A DNA stretch of 16,062 nucleotides from an uncultured Gemmatimonadota bacterium (GTDB taxonomy: Bacteria; Gemmatimonadota; Gemmatimonadetes; Gemmatimonadales; GWC2-71-9). Position 1 is the stretch's first letter; each line of letters opens with the position of its first letter. This document shows positions 6,927 through 14,496 of this stretch, piece by piece. Where the stretch lies: NCBI GenBank assembly GCA_946479825.1, contig CAMLHU010000012.1:1-16062 (forward strand). The letters run 5' to 3'. The notes below the pieces were generated by a model that was given only the letters and a program-made list of their open reading frames with translations, did not search any database and was not told the DNA's origin. The position numbers and the translations under genes are program-made.

Positions 6927-7867
6927 CCGCCGGCCTCGCCTCCCGCTCCGCGCTCGCCGCCCTCCGCCGCCGTCTCGGCGCCGCGGGGCTCACGCCCGCC
7001 GAAGGACTCCCGGAAGCCAGCGAAGGACGCGGCGACGCCGCCGCGGTGCATCCCGCCGAGCTCCGCGAGCCGGGACCGCTGCGCGCGCGGGCCGTCGGCG
7101 CGCCGGAGCGATGGCCGGATCCGGTCGCCTTCCTCGACGGCGTCCAGCGCTGGGAGGTCGTGGCGTACGCCGGGGCGACGCCGCTCGTCGTGGCCCACCT
7201 GGCGGCCGCGGTGCGGGAGCGCCGCGCCCGGACCTTCCGCTCGGCCGCGGTGGCGCGCGAGTCGGTCGTGATCGGACGCCCCGAGGCGCTTGCGGCGGCC
7301 GGCGACGTGCTCGAGGGGTGGCGCACCATCGCGCTCGCGGCCGACGAGCCCCCGCACCCGGTCGGCGACCTCACGCTCGCGCGCACCGCGCTCGAGCGGC
7401 GCCGGAGCGAGCTCGAACGCGAGGCCGCGCGCGCCTACCGCCTGCGGTCCGCCGACTGGCTGGTGGTGGATGGCGCGCTCACCGAGTCCCCCGACTGGGC
7501 CGCCGACCCGCGGATGGTCGGCGTTGTGAAGAGCCACGCCTCGCTGCCGTTCGCCGGCGCCGAACTCGAGGCCTACCTGCGGCTCCCGCCGGGCCACCGG
7601 ACCTCCCTCTTCCGCCCGGCCTCCCGGGCCCGCGCGCCGGTCGAGAGCTGGGCGCTCCGGCTCTGGCCGTGGGAAGGGAAGGACCTGCTCTTCGGCCTGG
7701 TCCGCGTCGAGATGGCGCCCTCGGCCGACGCGCCCGACCGTGCCGACCTGATCTCCCGCTGGCTCCTCGCCGAGCGGGCGCCGGTGAGCACTCCCGACGC
7801 CCGGTGGGACCGGCTGCTCTACGGCATCCACGACGTGGAGCGGTTCCTGCGGAGCGAGCGGCGGTAG
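6923..7867 (+). CDS. nurA: NurA-like 5'-3' nuclease
   Basis: NurA is a Mn-dependent nuclease that works as a dimer with the HerA translocase to resect DNA ends. Recognition rests on three spaced motifs and on the next gene being herA-like. Numbering from CTG 6923, the motifs are FLDGVQRW (D72, first metal-binding aspartate), WLVVDGAL (D183, second metal-binding aspartate) and VGVVKSHASL (K203). A charged helix precedes D183. The length of 314 residues fits the family. The start is unusual: no ATG, GTG or TTG lies in frame between 6482 and 7046. CTG at 6923 overlaps the previous stop as CTGA and has GAGG 4 nt upstream. GTG at 7046 is the first standard start but lacks a ribosome binding site and would discard well-coded sequence. 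ATG at 6482 lies deep inside the other gene. Function is likely but not certain. Confidence 0.72.
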   Translation: MTAGLASRSALAALRRRLGAAGLTPAEGLPEASEGRGDAAAVHPAELREPGPLRARAVGAPERWPDPVAFLDGVQRWEVVAYAGATPLVVAHLAAAVRERRARTFRSAAVARESVVIGRPEALAAAGDVLEGWRTIALAADEPPHPVGDLTLARTALERRRSELEREAARAYRLRSADWLVVDGALTESPDWAADPRMVGVVKSHASLPFAGAELEAYLRLPPGHRTSLFRPASRARAPVESWALRLWPWEGKDLLFGLVRVEMAPSADAPDRADLISRWLLAERAPVSTPDARWDRLLYGIHDVERFLRSERR

Positions 7868-7906
7868 CCGGACGATGCCGGCGTCGGTCCTCCGCCCGAT
7901 CTGACC

Positions 7907-7949
7907 CCGCTCACCGCTTACCGCTCACCGTCCGATCCCCCGCTAGATT
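7907..7949 (+). promoter_or_regulatory. Leaderless-type -10 box and 10-bp direct repeat upstream of herA
   Basis: TAGATT at 7944-7949 is followed by 6 nt and then the ATG at 7956, so the transcript would start at or beside the start codon; no Shine-Dalgarno sequence is visible. Upstream, CCGCTCACCG occurs twice (7907-7916 and 7921-7930) with a 14-nt period, covering the place where a -35 box is expected. The CTCACCGCT core is shared with the pair upstream of coaE. The 88-bp gap to the NurA-like gene contains nothing else recognisable. Confidence 0.42.
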
Positions 7950-7955
7950 CCCCCG

Positions 7956-9884
7956 ATGCCCACTCCTGTCGGCCGCGTCGTCGCCACCGAGCTCAAGCCG
8001 AGCACGCCGCACCAGTTCTTCTTCTGGACGGCCCGGACCTCGCCGGTCGGGATCGGCGCCATCGTGCGGGTCGATGCGGACGAGCGGCTGGTCTACGGCG
8101 TGGTGACCGATGCGTTCGCCTATTCCGACCTGGTCACGCCGCTGCACGACGTGATCGGCGCCGACGGCGACCCGGCGCGGGCGGGTGAGGCGCCGAGCGA
8201 CCGGCCGGAGATCCGCCTCTGGCAGGCGGCGGTGCTCCGCCAGCGTCCTGAGGAGCCGCTCCAGCCGGTCCCGCTCGGCGCGGTGCACCTGGCCACCGAC
8301 GACGACGTCGCGGCGGCGCTGCGGATGGACGCGTTCGTGGGTGGCGAGACCCCGACGGCGATCCCGGTCGGCGTGTACAGCGCGGCAGGGCTCGAGGCGC
8401 CGGTCTATCTCGACGCCGACTTCCTGCTCGGCCCCGAGGCGGCCCACCTCAACATCACCGGCGTCTCCGGCCTCGCGACCAAGACCAGCGCGGTCGAGTT
8501 CCTGCTCGCGAGCATCTTCCAGCGGTTCCCGGCCCACAAGGGGTCGGTGGCCGCCGTGTGCTTCAACGTGAAGGGCCCCGACCTCTGCTTCCTCGACCAG
8601 CCCGGCGCGCTCGGCGAGGACGACCGGCGGCTCTACGGCCGGCTCGGGCTCGAGGCCGCGCCGTTCGGCGACGTCACCGTCTTCGCGCCGTACAAGGCCG
8701 ACGGCGTCAACCTCAACACGCTGCGGACCAACGAGGCGCTGCTCGGCCGGACCGAGCCGCTGGTGTGGGGGCTCCGCGAGGTGCTCGACTACGCCGAGGT
8801 GCTGCTCAACAAGGACGACATCGACGCCAAGGCCGACGCGTTCATCGACTTCCTGGCGGACCGGGTGGTGGGCAAGTCGTTCGAGGATCGCCAGCTCCGG
8901 GAGCGGCCGTTCCAGGTCAACACCTTCGCCGACCTCGAGGAGTTCTTCCGGGCCATCTTCGATTACTGCGAGGCGCTGGGGCGCGCCGACACCTGGCGCA
9001 CCCACCACGTCGCCACGATCCGCAAGGTCCGCAACCGGCTGGGCAACATCAGCACCCGCGCCAAGGGGCTCGTGACCGACGACGGCGCGGCCAACGACCT
9101 GCCGTGGGGGAAGTTCCGCGACCGCAGCGTCGTGGTGGTGGACGTGGCCGGGGTGGATCCGCTGGCGCAGGACCTCGTCTTCGCCCGGGTGGTCTCGAAG
9201 CTCCGGGAGCACCTCGAGCGCCGCGACCTCGGCGTGGACCACGTCGTCGTCTTCGTGGACGAGCTCAACAAGTACGCCCCGGCGGACGGGCCCGACACCT
9301 ACGTGCGCAAGATGCTGCTCGACCTGTCGGAGCGGGGACGCTACCTGGGGCTGGTCCTGTTCAGCGCGCAGCAGTTCCGGAGCCAGGTCCAGCGTCGGGT
9401 GGTGGGGAACGCGGGGACGGCGGTGTACGGGCGGATGGACGGCGACGAGCTCGCCGTCCCGGCCTACGGCACGCTGAGCCCGGCGATCAAGAGCAAGCTG
9501 GCCGGACTCCCGAAGGGCGAGCTGATGCTCCGGCATCCGCATTTCACGCAGCCGATCTTCGTGCGCTTCCCGCGCCCGGCGGTGCTCTCCGGACGCGAAG
9601 GCGTGGAGCGCTTCCCGCCCCAGGCGGACCTCCCCTTCGCCGACGCGGTGGCGCGCCAGCTCAAGGCGCTCGACCGGGCCGTGGCGCGCGACGCGGTGGC
9701 CGAGGCGATCCACGGCCGGCGCGAGGAGGACGTGCGACGGGCGCTCCACGCGACCCGCCGCACCCGGCCGGACAACGTCCTGGCGTTCTTCCGCGCCCAG
9801 CTGGGGCGCCAGGTGGAGCGCGAAGCGCCGGCGGCCCGGCCCGCAGTCACCCCGCTCAAGCGAGGCCGCGACCCGTACGCCTGA
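7956..9884 (+). CDS. herA: HerA-like DNA translocase ATPase (HAS-barrel / DUF87)
   Basis: HerA forms a hexameric ring that pumps duplex DNA and drives NurA and Mre11-Rad50 in end resection. The 642-residue product starts with a HAS-barrel-like beta domain (residues 5-60: GRVVATELK, FFFWTA, VGIGAIVRV, LVYGVV). The ATPase core follows. Its P-loop region, NITGVSGLATKTSAVEFLL (166-184), has K176-T177 but not the usual glycine before the lysine. Walker B is VVVFVDELNKYAP with D435 and E436. A further strand, SVVVVDVAGVDPLAQDLVF (391-409), and GRYLGLVLFSAQQ (461-473), the sensor region, also fit. The long 210-390 part is an insertion with helices. The C-terminal 80 residues are helical and basic. 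It lies between nurA-like and sbcD genes, which supports the role. I recall a bacterial ATPase subfamily with this P-loop wording, but could not verify it. Confidence 0.85.
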   Translation: MPTPVGRVVATELKPSTPHQFFFWTARTSPVGIGAIVRVDADERLVYGVVTDAFAYSDLVTPLHDVIGADGDPARAGEAPSDRPEIRLWQAAVLRQRPEEPLQPVPLGAVHLATDDDVAAALRMDAFVGGETPTAIPVGVYSAAGLEAPVYLDADFLLGPEAAHLNITGVSGLATKTSAVEFLLASIFQRFPAHKGSVAAVCFNVKGPDLCFLDQPGALGEDDRRLYGRLGLEAAPFGDVTVFAPYKADGVNLNTLRTNEALLGRTEPLVWGLREVLDYAEVLLNKDDIDAKADAFIDFLADRVVGKSFEDRQLRERPFQVNTFADLEEFFRAIFDYCEALGRADTWRTHHVATIRKVRNRLGNISTRAKGLVTDDGAANDLPWGKFRDRSVVVVDVAGVDPLAQDLVFARVVSKLREHLERRDLGVDHVVVFVDELNKYAPADGPDTYVRKMLLDLSERGRYLGLVLFSAQQFRSQVQRRVVGNAGTAVYGRMDGDELAVPAYGTLSPAIKSKLAGLPKGELMLRHPHFTQPIFVRFPRPAVLSGREGVERFPPQADLPFADAVARQLKALDRAVARDAVAEAIHGRREEDVRRALHATRRTRPDNVLAFFRAQLGRQVEREAPAARPAVTPLKRGRDPYA

Positions 9885-9895
9885 GCGCGCTCCGC

Positions 9896-9923
9896 TTTAC
9901 GCCCGTCCCTCGGCCGCTATCCT
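9896..9923 (+). promoter_or_regulatory. Promoter of sbcD, leaderless type
   Basis: TATCCT at 9918-9923, in the AT-rich run CTATCCTTATATCC, is followed by 7 nt and then the GTG start codon at 9931. TTTACG at 9896-9901 with a 16-nt spacer is a usable -35. The start of transcription would coincide with the GTG, giving a leaderless mRNA for sbcD-sbcC in the 46-bp gap after herA. No Shine-Dalgarno sequence is seen. Confidence 0.5.
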
Positions 9924-9930
9924 TATATCC

Positions 9931-11127
9931 GTGCGCATCGCCCACCTGGCCGACCTCCACCTGGGCTTTCGGCAGTACCACCGCCTGAACCCCATCGGCA
10001 TCAACCAGCGCGAAGCCGACGTCGCCCACGCCTTCCGGGCGGCGGTGGACGGCGTCATCGGCGCAGCGCCCGACTGCGTCATCGTCGCCGGCGACCTCTT
10101 CCACGCGGTGCGTCCCACCAACGCCGCGATCGTGTTCGCGGTCCGGCAGTTCCAGCGTCTTCGCGAGGCCCTCCCGCGGACGCCGATCGTCCTCATCGCC
10201 GGCAATCACGACACCCCGCGCTCGTCCGAGACGGGCTCGATCCTCCAGCTCTTCGAGGAGATCGGGGTGGACGTCGCGTGGGACGAGCCCCGGCGCCTGG
10301 TGTATCCCGACGGGAACCTCAGCGTCCTCGCGGTGCCGCACCAGGCGCTCCTCGCGGTCCCGCGGCCGGCGCTCCGCCCGGTCGGCGACGAGTTGTTCCA
10401 CGTCCTGGTGGTCCACGGCGAACCCGAGGGATTCCTGGCGTCGGACCGGTCGGTGGTCGAGTACGGCGGCGCGCTCATCGACCCGGGTGTGCTCGCCGGG
10501 GACGAGTGGACCTACGTCGCGCTGGGCCACTATCACGTCCAGACCCAGGTGGGACCGCGGGCCTGGTTCGCGGGATCGCTCGAGTACGTCAGCTCCAATC
10601 CGTGGGGCGAGCTCGCCGAGGAGGCGGCGCGGCGGAAGGCCGGGCGCCCCGGCGGGGCCGGGAAGGGGTGGCTGCTCGCCGACCTGCGCACCGGGCAGGT
10701 GCAGCATCAGCCGATCTCCCTCGCGCGCCGCATCTACGACCTGCCGCCGATCGACGCGGCGGACCGGTCGCCCGAGGAGGTCGACCGGCTGATCGCGGAG
10801 CGGGTGGAGGCGGTCAGCGGCGGGATCGCGGGCCAGGTGGTCCGGCTCGTGGTGCGCAACATCCCGCGCCACGTCGGCCGGTCGCTCGACCACGCCAGGA
10901 TCCGTGAGTACAAGGAGTCTGCGCTTCAGTTCCAGCTCGACCTGCGGCGCCCGGAGGCCTCGCGCGAGGTGGGGACGGGCGCCCCCGCCCGCCGTGCCAC
11001 CCTCAACGACCTGGTGCGCGACTACCTGACCGGACGCCCGCTCCCGGCGGACCTCGATCGCGAGACCTTCGTGCGCCTGGGCGCCGAACTCGTGGACCGG
11101 GCCGAGCGCGAGGCGGAGTCGGCCTGA
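9931..11127 (+). CDS. sbcD: DNA double-strand-break nuclease SbcD/Mre11
   Basis: Mn-dependent metallophosphoesterase nuclease that forms a complex with SbcC/Rad50 and processes DNA ends and hairpins. All the phosphoesterase motifs are present in order: D8 and H10 in ADLHLG, D55 in AGDLFH, N92-H93-D94 in GNHDTP, H162 in VVHGE, and H200-x-H202 in LGHYHVQ. They cover the first ~220 residues, followed by a capping and Rad50-binding C-terminal region; total 398 residues, normal size. The start GTG at 9931 was chosen because the first conserved motif begins at residue 4, leaving no room for a longer N-terminus; a -10 box ends 7 nt upstream. The stop codon overlaps the sbcC start as TGATG, so translation of the two subunits is coupled. 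Confidence 0.95.
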   Translation: MRIAHLADLHLGFRQYHRLNPIGINQREADVAHAFRAAVDGVIGAAPDCVIVAGDLFHAVRPTNAAIVFAVRQFQRLREALPRTPIVLIAGNHDTPRSSETGSILQLFEEIGVDVAWDEPRRLVYPDGNLSVLAVPHQALLAVPRPALRPVGDELFHVLVVHGEPEGFLASDRSVVEYGGALIDPGVLAGDEWTYVALGHYHVQTQVGPRAWFAGSLEYVSSNPWGELAEEAARRKAGRPGGAGKGWLLADLRTGQVQHQPISLARRIYDLPPIDAADRSPEEVDRLIAERVEAVSGGIAGQVVRLVVRNIPRHVGRSLDHARIREYKESALQFQLDLRRPEASREVGTGAPARRATLNDLVRDYLTGRPLPADLDRETFVRLGAELVDRAEREAESA

Positions 11128-13550
11128 TGCTCATCACCCGCATCCGACTCGTCAACTTCCGACAGCACGCGGACACCGAGCTCCTGCTCGGCCCCGGGCT
11201 CACCGGGATCATCGGCCCCAACGGCGCCGGAAAATCCACCCTGCTCGAGGCCATCGCGTTCGCGCTGTACGGGGTGCCGGCGGTGCGCGGCAGCCGCGAC
11301 ACGATCCGCCGCCGAGGCGCGCCGCCCCGGTCGCCGGTGCGGGTGGAGCTCGATTTCACGCTCGGCCAGCACCAGTACCGCGTGTTCCGGACGCTCACCC
11401 ACGCCGAGCTGGCCCAGGACGCCGACCCTGCCCCCATCGCCAACTCGCTCCAGACCGTCACCGAGCGCCTCGAACGCCTGCTCGGCATGGTACGCTCGGA
11501 GTTCTTCAGCACCTACTTCACCGGCCAGAAGGAGCTGGCGGTGATGGCGGACCTCACCGGGCCGGGTCGGGCGGAGTTCCTGAACCGGGTGCTGGGCTAC
11601 GAGCGGCTTCGGGGCGCGCAGCAACTGCTCAAGGACCAGCGGAGCGCGCTGCGCGGCCGGGTGCAGGGACTCGAGGGCGCGCTCCCCGACCCGGCCGCGA
11701 TCGACGCGGACGAGGCCCGTGCCGCCGAGCGCCTCGACGGCGCGGTGCGCGAGGCTGGCGACGCGGAGGCCGCGCTCAAGGCGGCGGAGGCGCGGCTTGC
11801 CGAGTTGCGTCCGCGCGCGGCCGACCTGTCGGCGCTGCGCGAGCGCGTGGTGGGGCTCTCGGCCGAGCTCAAGCTCGCCGAGCACAAGGTGAGCGAGGCG
11901 CGCGACCGGTTCCAGGCGATCGACCGGCAGATGGCCGAGGCGGTGGCGGCACGGGGACGGCTCGGCGAACTCGAGGCGGCGCTCGCCCCGCTCCCCGCGC
12001 TCCGGGCGGAGCTCGAGACCCTCGACCACCTCGCGGAGGCGGAGGCCGTCCGGAACGGCGCCGCGAGCACCCTGACCGAGGTCCGGAGCCGGCGGGAGGC
12101 CCTCGCCCGCCGCCTGGCGCAGCTCCCGGCCGAGACCCGGATCACCGAGGCCGCGTCGGCGGTGATGCTGCTGCGCACCCGGCTCGACGAGACGGCCCGG
12201 CGGGTGGAGGAACTCCGGAGCGCGTGGGTCCGGGCCAAGCAGGACGCCCAGACCAAGCTCCGGAACCTGCTCGAGGCGCACGACTCGGCCCGCGAACAGC
12301 AGGAGCGCCTCGCGGCGGCCGGGGCCGCGGGCGATTGCCCGACCTGCGGCCGGCCCCTGGGCGACCACTTCGAGCACGTGCACGGGATGCTTGGCCGGCA
12401 GCTGGAGGAGATCGTCTCGAACGGGCACTACTACCGGCAGCGCGAGGCGCAGCTGCGGCAGGAGCCTGCCGAGCTCGCCGAGGCCGAGCGCGCGCGGCTC
12501 GAGCTCGAGCGGGAGCTGGGCGAGGCGACGACCGAGCAGGGGCGGCTGCAGGCGCGGGCGCAGGAGCGTCCGGGGCTGGAGCGCGAACTCGCGGAGCAGG
12601 ACCGCCGCATCGCGGAACTCGAGGCGGCCATCGCGGGGCCGGCGGTCGCGTACGACGCGGCGCGGCACCGCGCGGTGCGCGAGCAGGTGCGGCCCCTGGC
12701 CGCCCTCGAGGTCGAGGCGGCGCGGCTTCGGAGCGCGGCCGAACGGGCCGAGGCGCTGGTGCGAGACGCCGAGGCGGCCGAGCGCGCGCTCACCGAGCGG
12801 GAGGCGCAGGCCAAGGCGGTCCGCGCCCAGCTCGACGCCACCGGCTTCTCCGAGGCGGTGTATGCCGAGGCGGACGCGGCGCTCAAGGCGGCCGACACGG
12901 AGCGGCAGCAGGCCCAGCTCCGCCTCGAACGGGCACGGTTCGGGTGGGACGCCGCGATCGAGGATCGCCGGCGGATCCAGCTTCGCCGCGACGAACGGGC
13001 GGCGCGGGAGGCCGAGCTCCAGGCGGCGCGCCGGGACCTCGGCCTGCGCGAGGAGCTCGACCGCGCGTTCAGCGAACTGCGCACCGACCTCAACGCCCAG
13101 CTCCGCCCCGAGCTTTCCGACCTCGGCTCCCAGTTCCTGCGCGACCTGACCCGGGGCCGGTACACCGACCTCGAGCTCGACGAGGACTACCGCGCCACGC
13201 TGGTCGAGGACGGCGAGGTCAAGTCGGTCATCTCCGGCGGTGAGGAGGACGTCGTGAGCCTCTCGCTCCGGCTTGCCATCAGCCAGATGATCGCCGACCG
13301 GGCGGGGCAGCCGCTGTCGCTGCTGGTGCTCGACGAGGTGTTCGGGTCGCTCGACGAGGACCGGCGCGCCGCGGTGGTGGACCTGCTCCGCAGCCTCGGC
13401 GACCGGTTCCCCCAGGTCATCCTCATCACGCACATCGAGTCGCTGCGCGACGGCCTCGACCGCGTCCTCCGGGTCGAGTTCGACCAGGGCGCCGGGACGG
13501 CACGGGTCGTCGAAGACGCGGCGGAGCCGGGCGATGGGCTGGCGGCCTGA
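11127..13550 (+). CDS. sbcC: DNA repair ATPase SbcC/Rad50
   Basis: SMC-like ATPase partner of SbcD/Mre11; ATP binding and hydrolysis control access of DNA ends to the nuclease. Seen: P-loop GPNGAGKS at residues 30-37; a long heptad-rich coiled coil of Ala, Glu, Arg and Leu from about 170 to 650; the zinc hook CPTC with C404 and C407, almost in the middle, as expected; the ABC signature as SGGEEDVVSLSLRLA at 703-717; Walker B LLVLDEVFGSLDEDR with D736 and E737; and the switch histidine H769 in LITHIES. At 807 residues it is shorter than Escherichia coli SbcC and near archaeal Rad50, mainly by shorter coiled-coil arms. Its start codon overlaps the stop of sbcD, and its last 17 bases overlap the next gene. 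Confidence 0.95.
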   Translation: MLITRIRLVNFRQHADTELLLGPGLTGIIGPNGAGKSTLLEAIAFALYGVPAVRGSRDTIRRRGAPPRSPVRVELDFTLGQHQYRVFRTLTHAELAQDADPAPIANSLQTVTERLERLLGMVRSEFFSTYFTGQKELAVMADLTGPGRAEFLNRVLGYERLRGAQQLLKDQRSALRGRVQGLEGALPDPAAIDADEARAAERLDGAVREAGDAEAALKAAEARLAELRPRAADLSALRERVVGLSAELKLAEHKVSEARDRFQAIDRQMAEAVAARGRLGELEAALAPLPALRAELETLDHLAEAEAVRNGAASTLTEVRSRREALARRLAQLPAETRITEAASAVMLLRTRLDETARRVEELRSAWVRAKQDAQTKLRNLLEAHDSAREQQERLAAAGAAGDCPTCGRPLGDHFEHVHGMLGRQLEEIVSNGHYYRQREAQLRQEPAELAEAERARLELERELGEATTEQGRLQARAQERPGLERELAEQDRRIAELEAAIAGPAVAYDAARHRAVREQVRPLAALEVEAARLRSAAERAEALVRDAEAAERALTEREAQAKAVRAQLDATGFSEAVYAEADAALKAADTERQQAQLRLERARFGWDAAIEDRRRIQLRRDERAAREAELQAARRDLGLREELDRAFSELRTDLNAQLRPELSDLGSQFLRDLTRGRYTDLELDEDYRATLVEDGEVKSVISGGEEDVVSLSLRLAISQMIADRAGQPLSLLVLDEVFGSLDEDRRAAVVDLLRSLGDRFPQVILITHIESLRDGLDRVLRVEFDQGAGTARVVEDAAEPGDGLAA

Positions 13551-14496
13551 TCCGGTGCCCCTCGCGGGGCCGTTCCAGGCGACCACCGCCGACATCGACG
13601 GGCTCAATCGCGTCTTCGCGGACGCCTTTACCGACCGTTACCGCCGCGACGGCCTCGCCGGCATGCGGGTGCCGTTCCTCAATCCGATGATCTGGCGCTA
13701 TGCCATCGAGGACAGCGGCGAGGGGGCCTTCCTCTGGCGCGACGAGGCCGGGCGCATCGCGGCGTTCAACATGGTACACCGCTCAGGGCGCGAAGGATGG
13801 ATGGGCCCGCTGGCCGTGCGCCCCGACCGGCAGGGGCGGGGCGAAGGACGGCGGATCGTGCTGGCGGGGGTGGAGTGGCTGCGGGACGCGGGCGTCACCA
13901 CGCTCGGCCTCGAGACGATGCCGCGCACGGTCGAGAACATCGGGTTCTACAGCGGACTCGGGTTCGCGCCCGGGATGCTGACCATCACGCTCGTGGCCGA
14001 GCCGGTCCGCCGCCCCCCGGCGCCGTACCTGCTGTCGGAATCCGGTCCGCGCCGGCCGACCGTGCTGGCCGGGTGCGCGGCCCTCACCCACGCGCTGGCC
14101 CCCGGCGTGGACTTCAGCCGCGAGCTCGAGCTGACCGAGCGCCTGGGGCTGGGCGATACCGTGGTGGTCGGGGGGGACGACGGTGTGGAGGGGTTTGCGC
14201 TCTGTCACTCGGCGCCGCTGGCCGACGGGCGGGAGGGCGACGAACTGCGGGTGCTCAAGCTCGTCGCGCGCGACCCGGCCGCGTTCGACCGGGTGCTCGA
14301 GGCGGCCGGCGGACTGGCCCGCCGGCGGCACCTGGGCCGCGTGGCGGTACGGGCGCAGACCGGTCAGCCCGCCGCCTATGCCCGGCTCGTCGAACGCGGG
14401 TGGCGGGTCCACTGGACCGACCTGCGGATGACGCTCGCCGGGTTTCCGGAGCCCCCCGCCGGCGACGGGGTGCTCTGGTCCAACTGGGAGATCTGA
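13534..14496 (+). CDS. GNAT family N-acetyltransferase, two-part
   Basis: The first half is a GNAT acetyltransferase, which uses acetyl-CoA: GPLAVRPDRQGRGEGRRIV (91-109) is the acetyl-CoA pyrophosphate loop (R/Q-x-x-G-x-G), and VTTLGLETMP with ENIGFYSGLGFAP (121-146) is the usual closing segment. The second half (about 170-305) has the same kind of pattern in weaker form: VEGFALCHSAP near 218, a strand with RVLKLVA near 239, and QPAAYARLVERGWRV (278-292), like a decayed second GNAT domain whose CoA loop is not seen. Total 320 residues. The ATG at 13534 overlaps the end of sbcC by 17 bp and GGAG lies 7 nt upstream, so it is the last gene of the repair operon. Substrate is unknown. Its stop codon abuts that of the convergent Rieske gene with no bases between. 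Confidence 0.82.
   Translation: MGWRPDPVPLAGPFQATTADIDGLNRVFADAFTDRYRRDGLAGMRVPFLNPMIWRYAIEDSGEGAFLWRDEAGRIAAFNMVHRSGREGWMGPLAVRPDRQGRGEGRRIVLAGVEWLRDAGVTTLGLETMPRTVENIGFYSGLGFAPGMLTITLVAEPVRRPPAPYLLSESGPRRPTVLAGCAALTHALAPGVDFSRELELTERLGLGDTVVVGGDDGVEGFALCHSAPLADGREGDELRVLKLVARDPAAFDRVLEAAGGLARRRHLGRVAVRAQTGQPAAYARLVERGWRVHWTDLRMTLAGFPEPPAGDGVLWSNWEI

Noticed and set aside
7911..9749. A 612-codon minus-strand open frame antisense to herA
   Set aside because: It is antisense to a gene with clear HAS-barrel and Walker B motifs, and its translation has repeated His, Val, Glu and Arg typical of GC-rich shadows.
11022..13607. An 861-codon minus-strand open frame antisense to sbcC
   Set aside because: The plus strand carries all Rad50 motifs in order; the antisense frame is rich in Arg, Leu and Gly without domain features.
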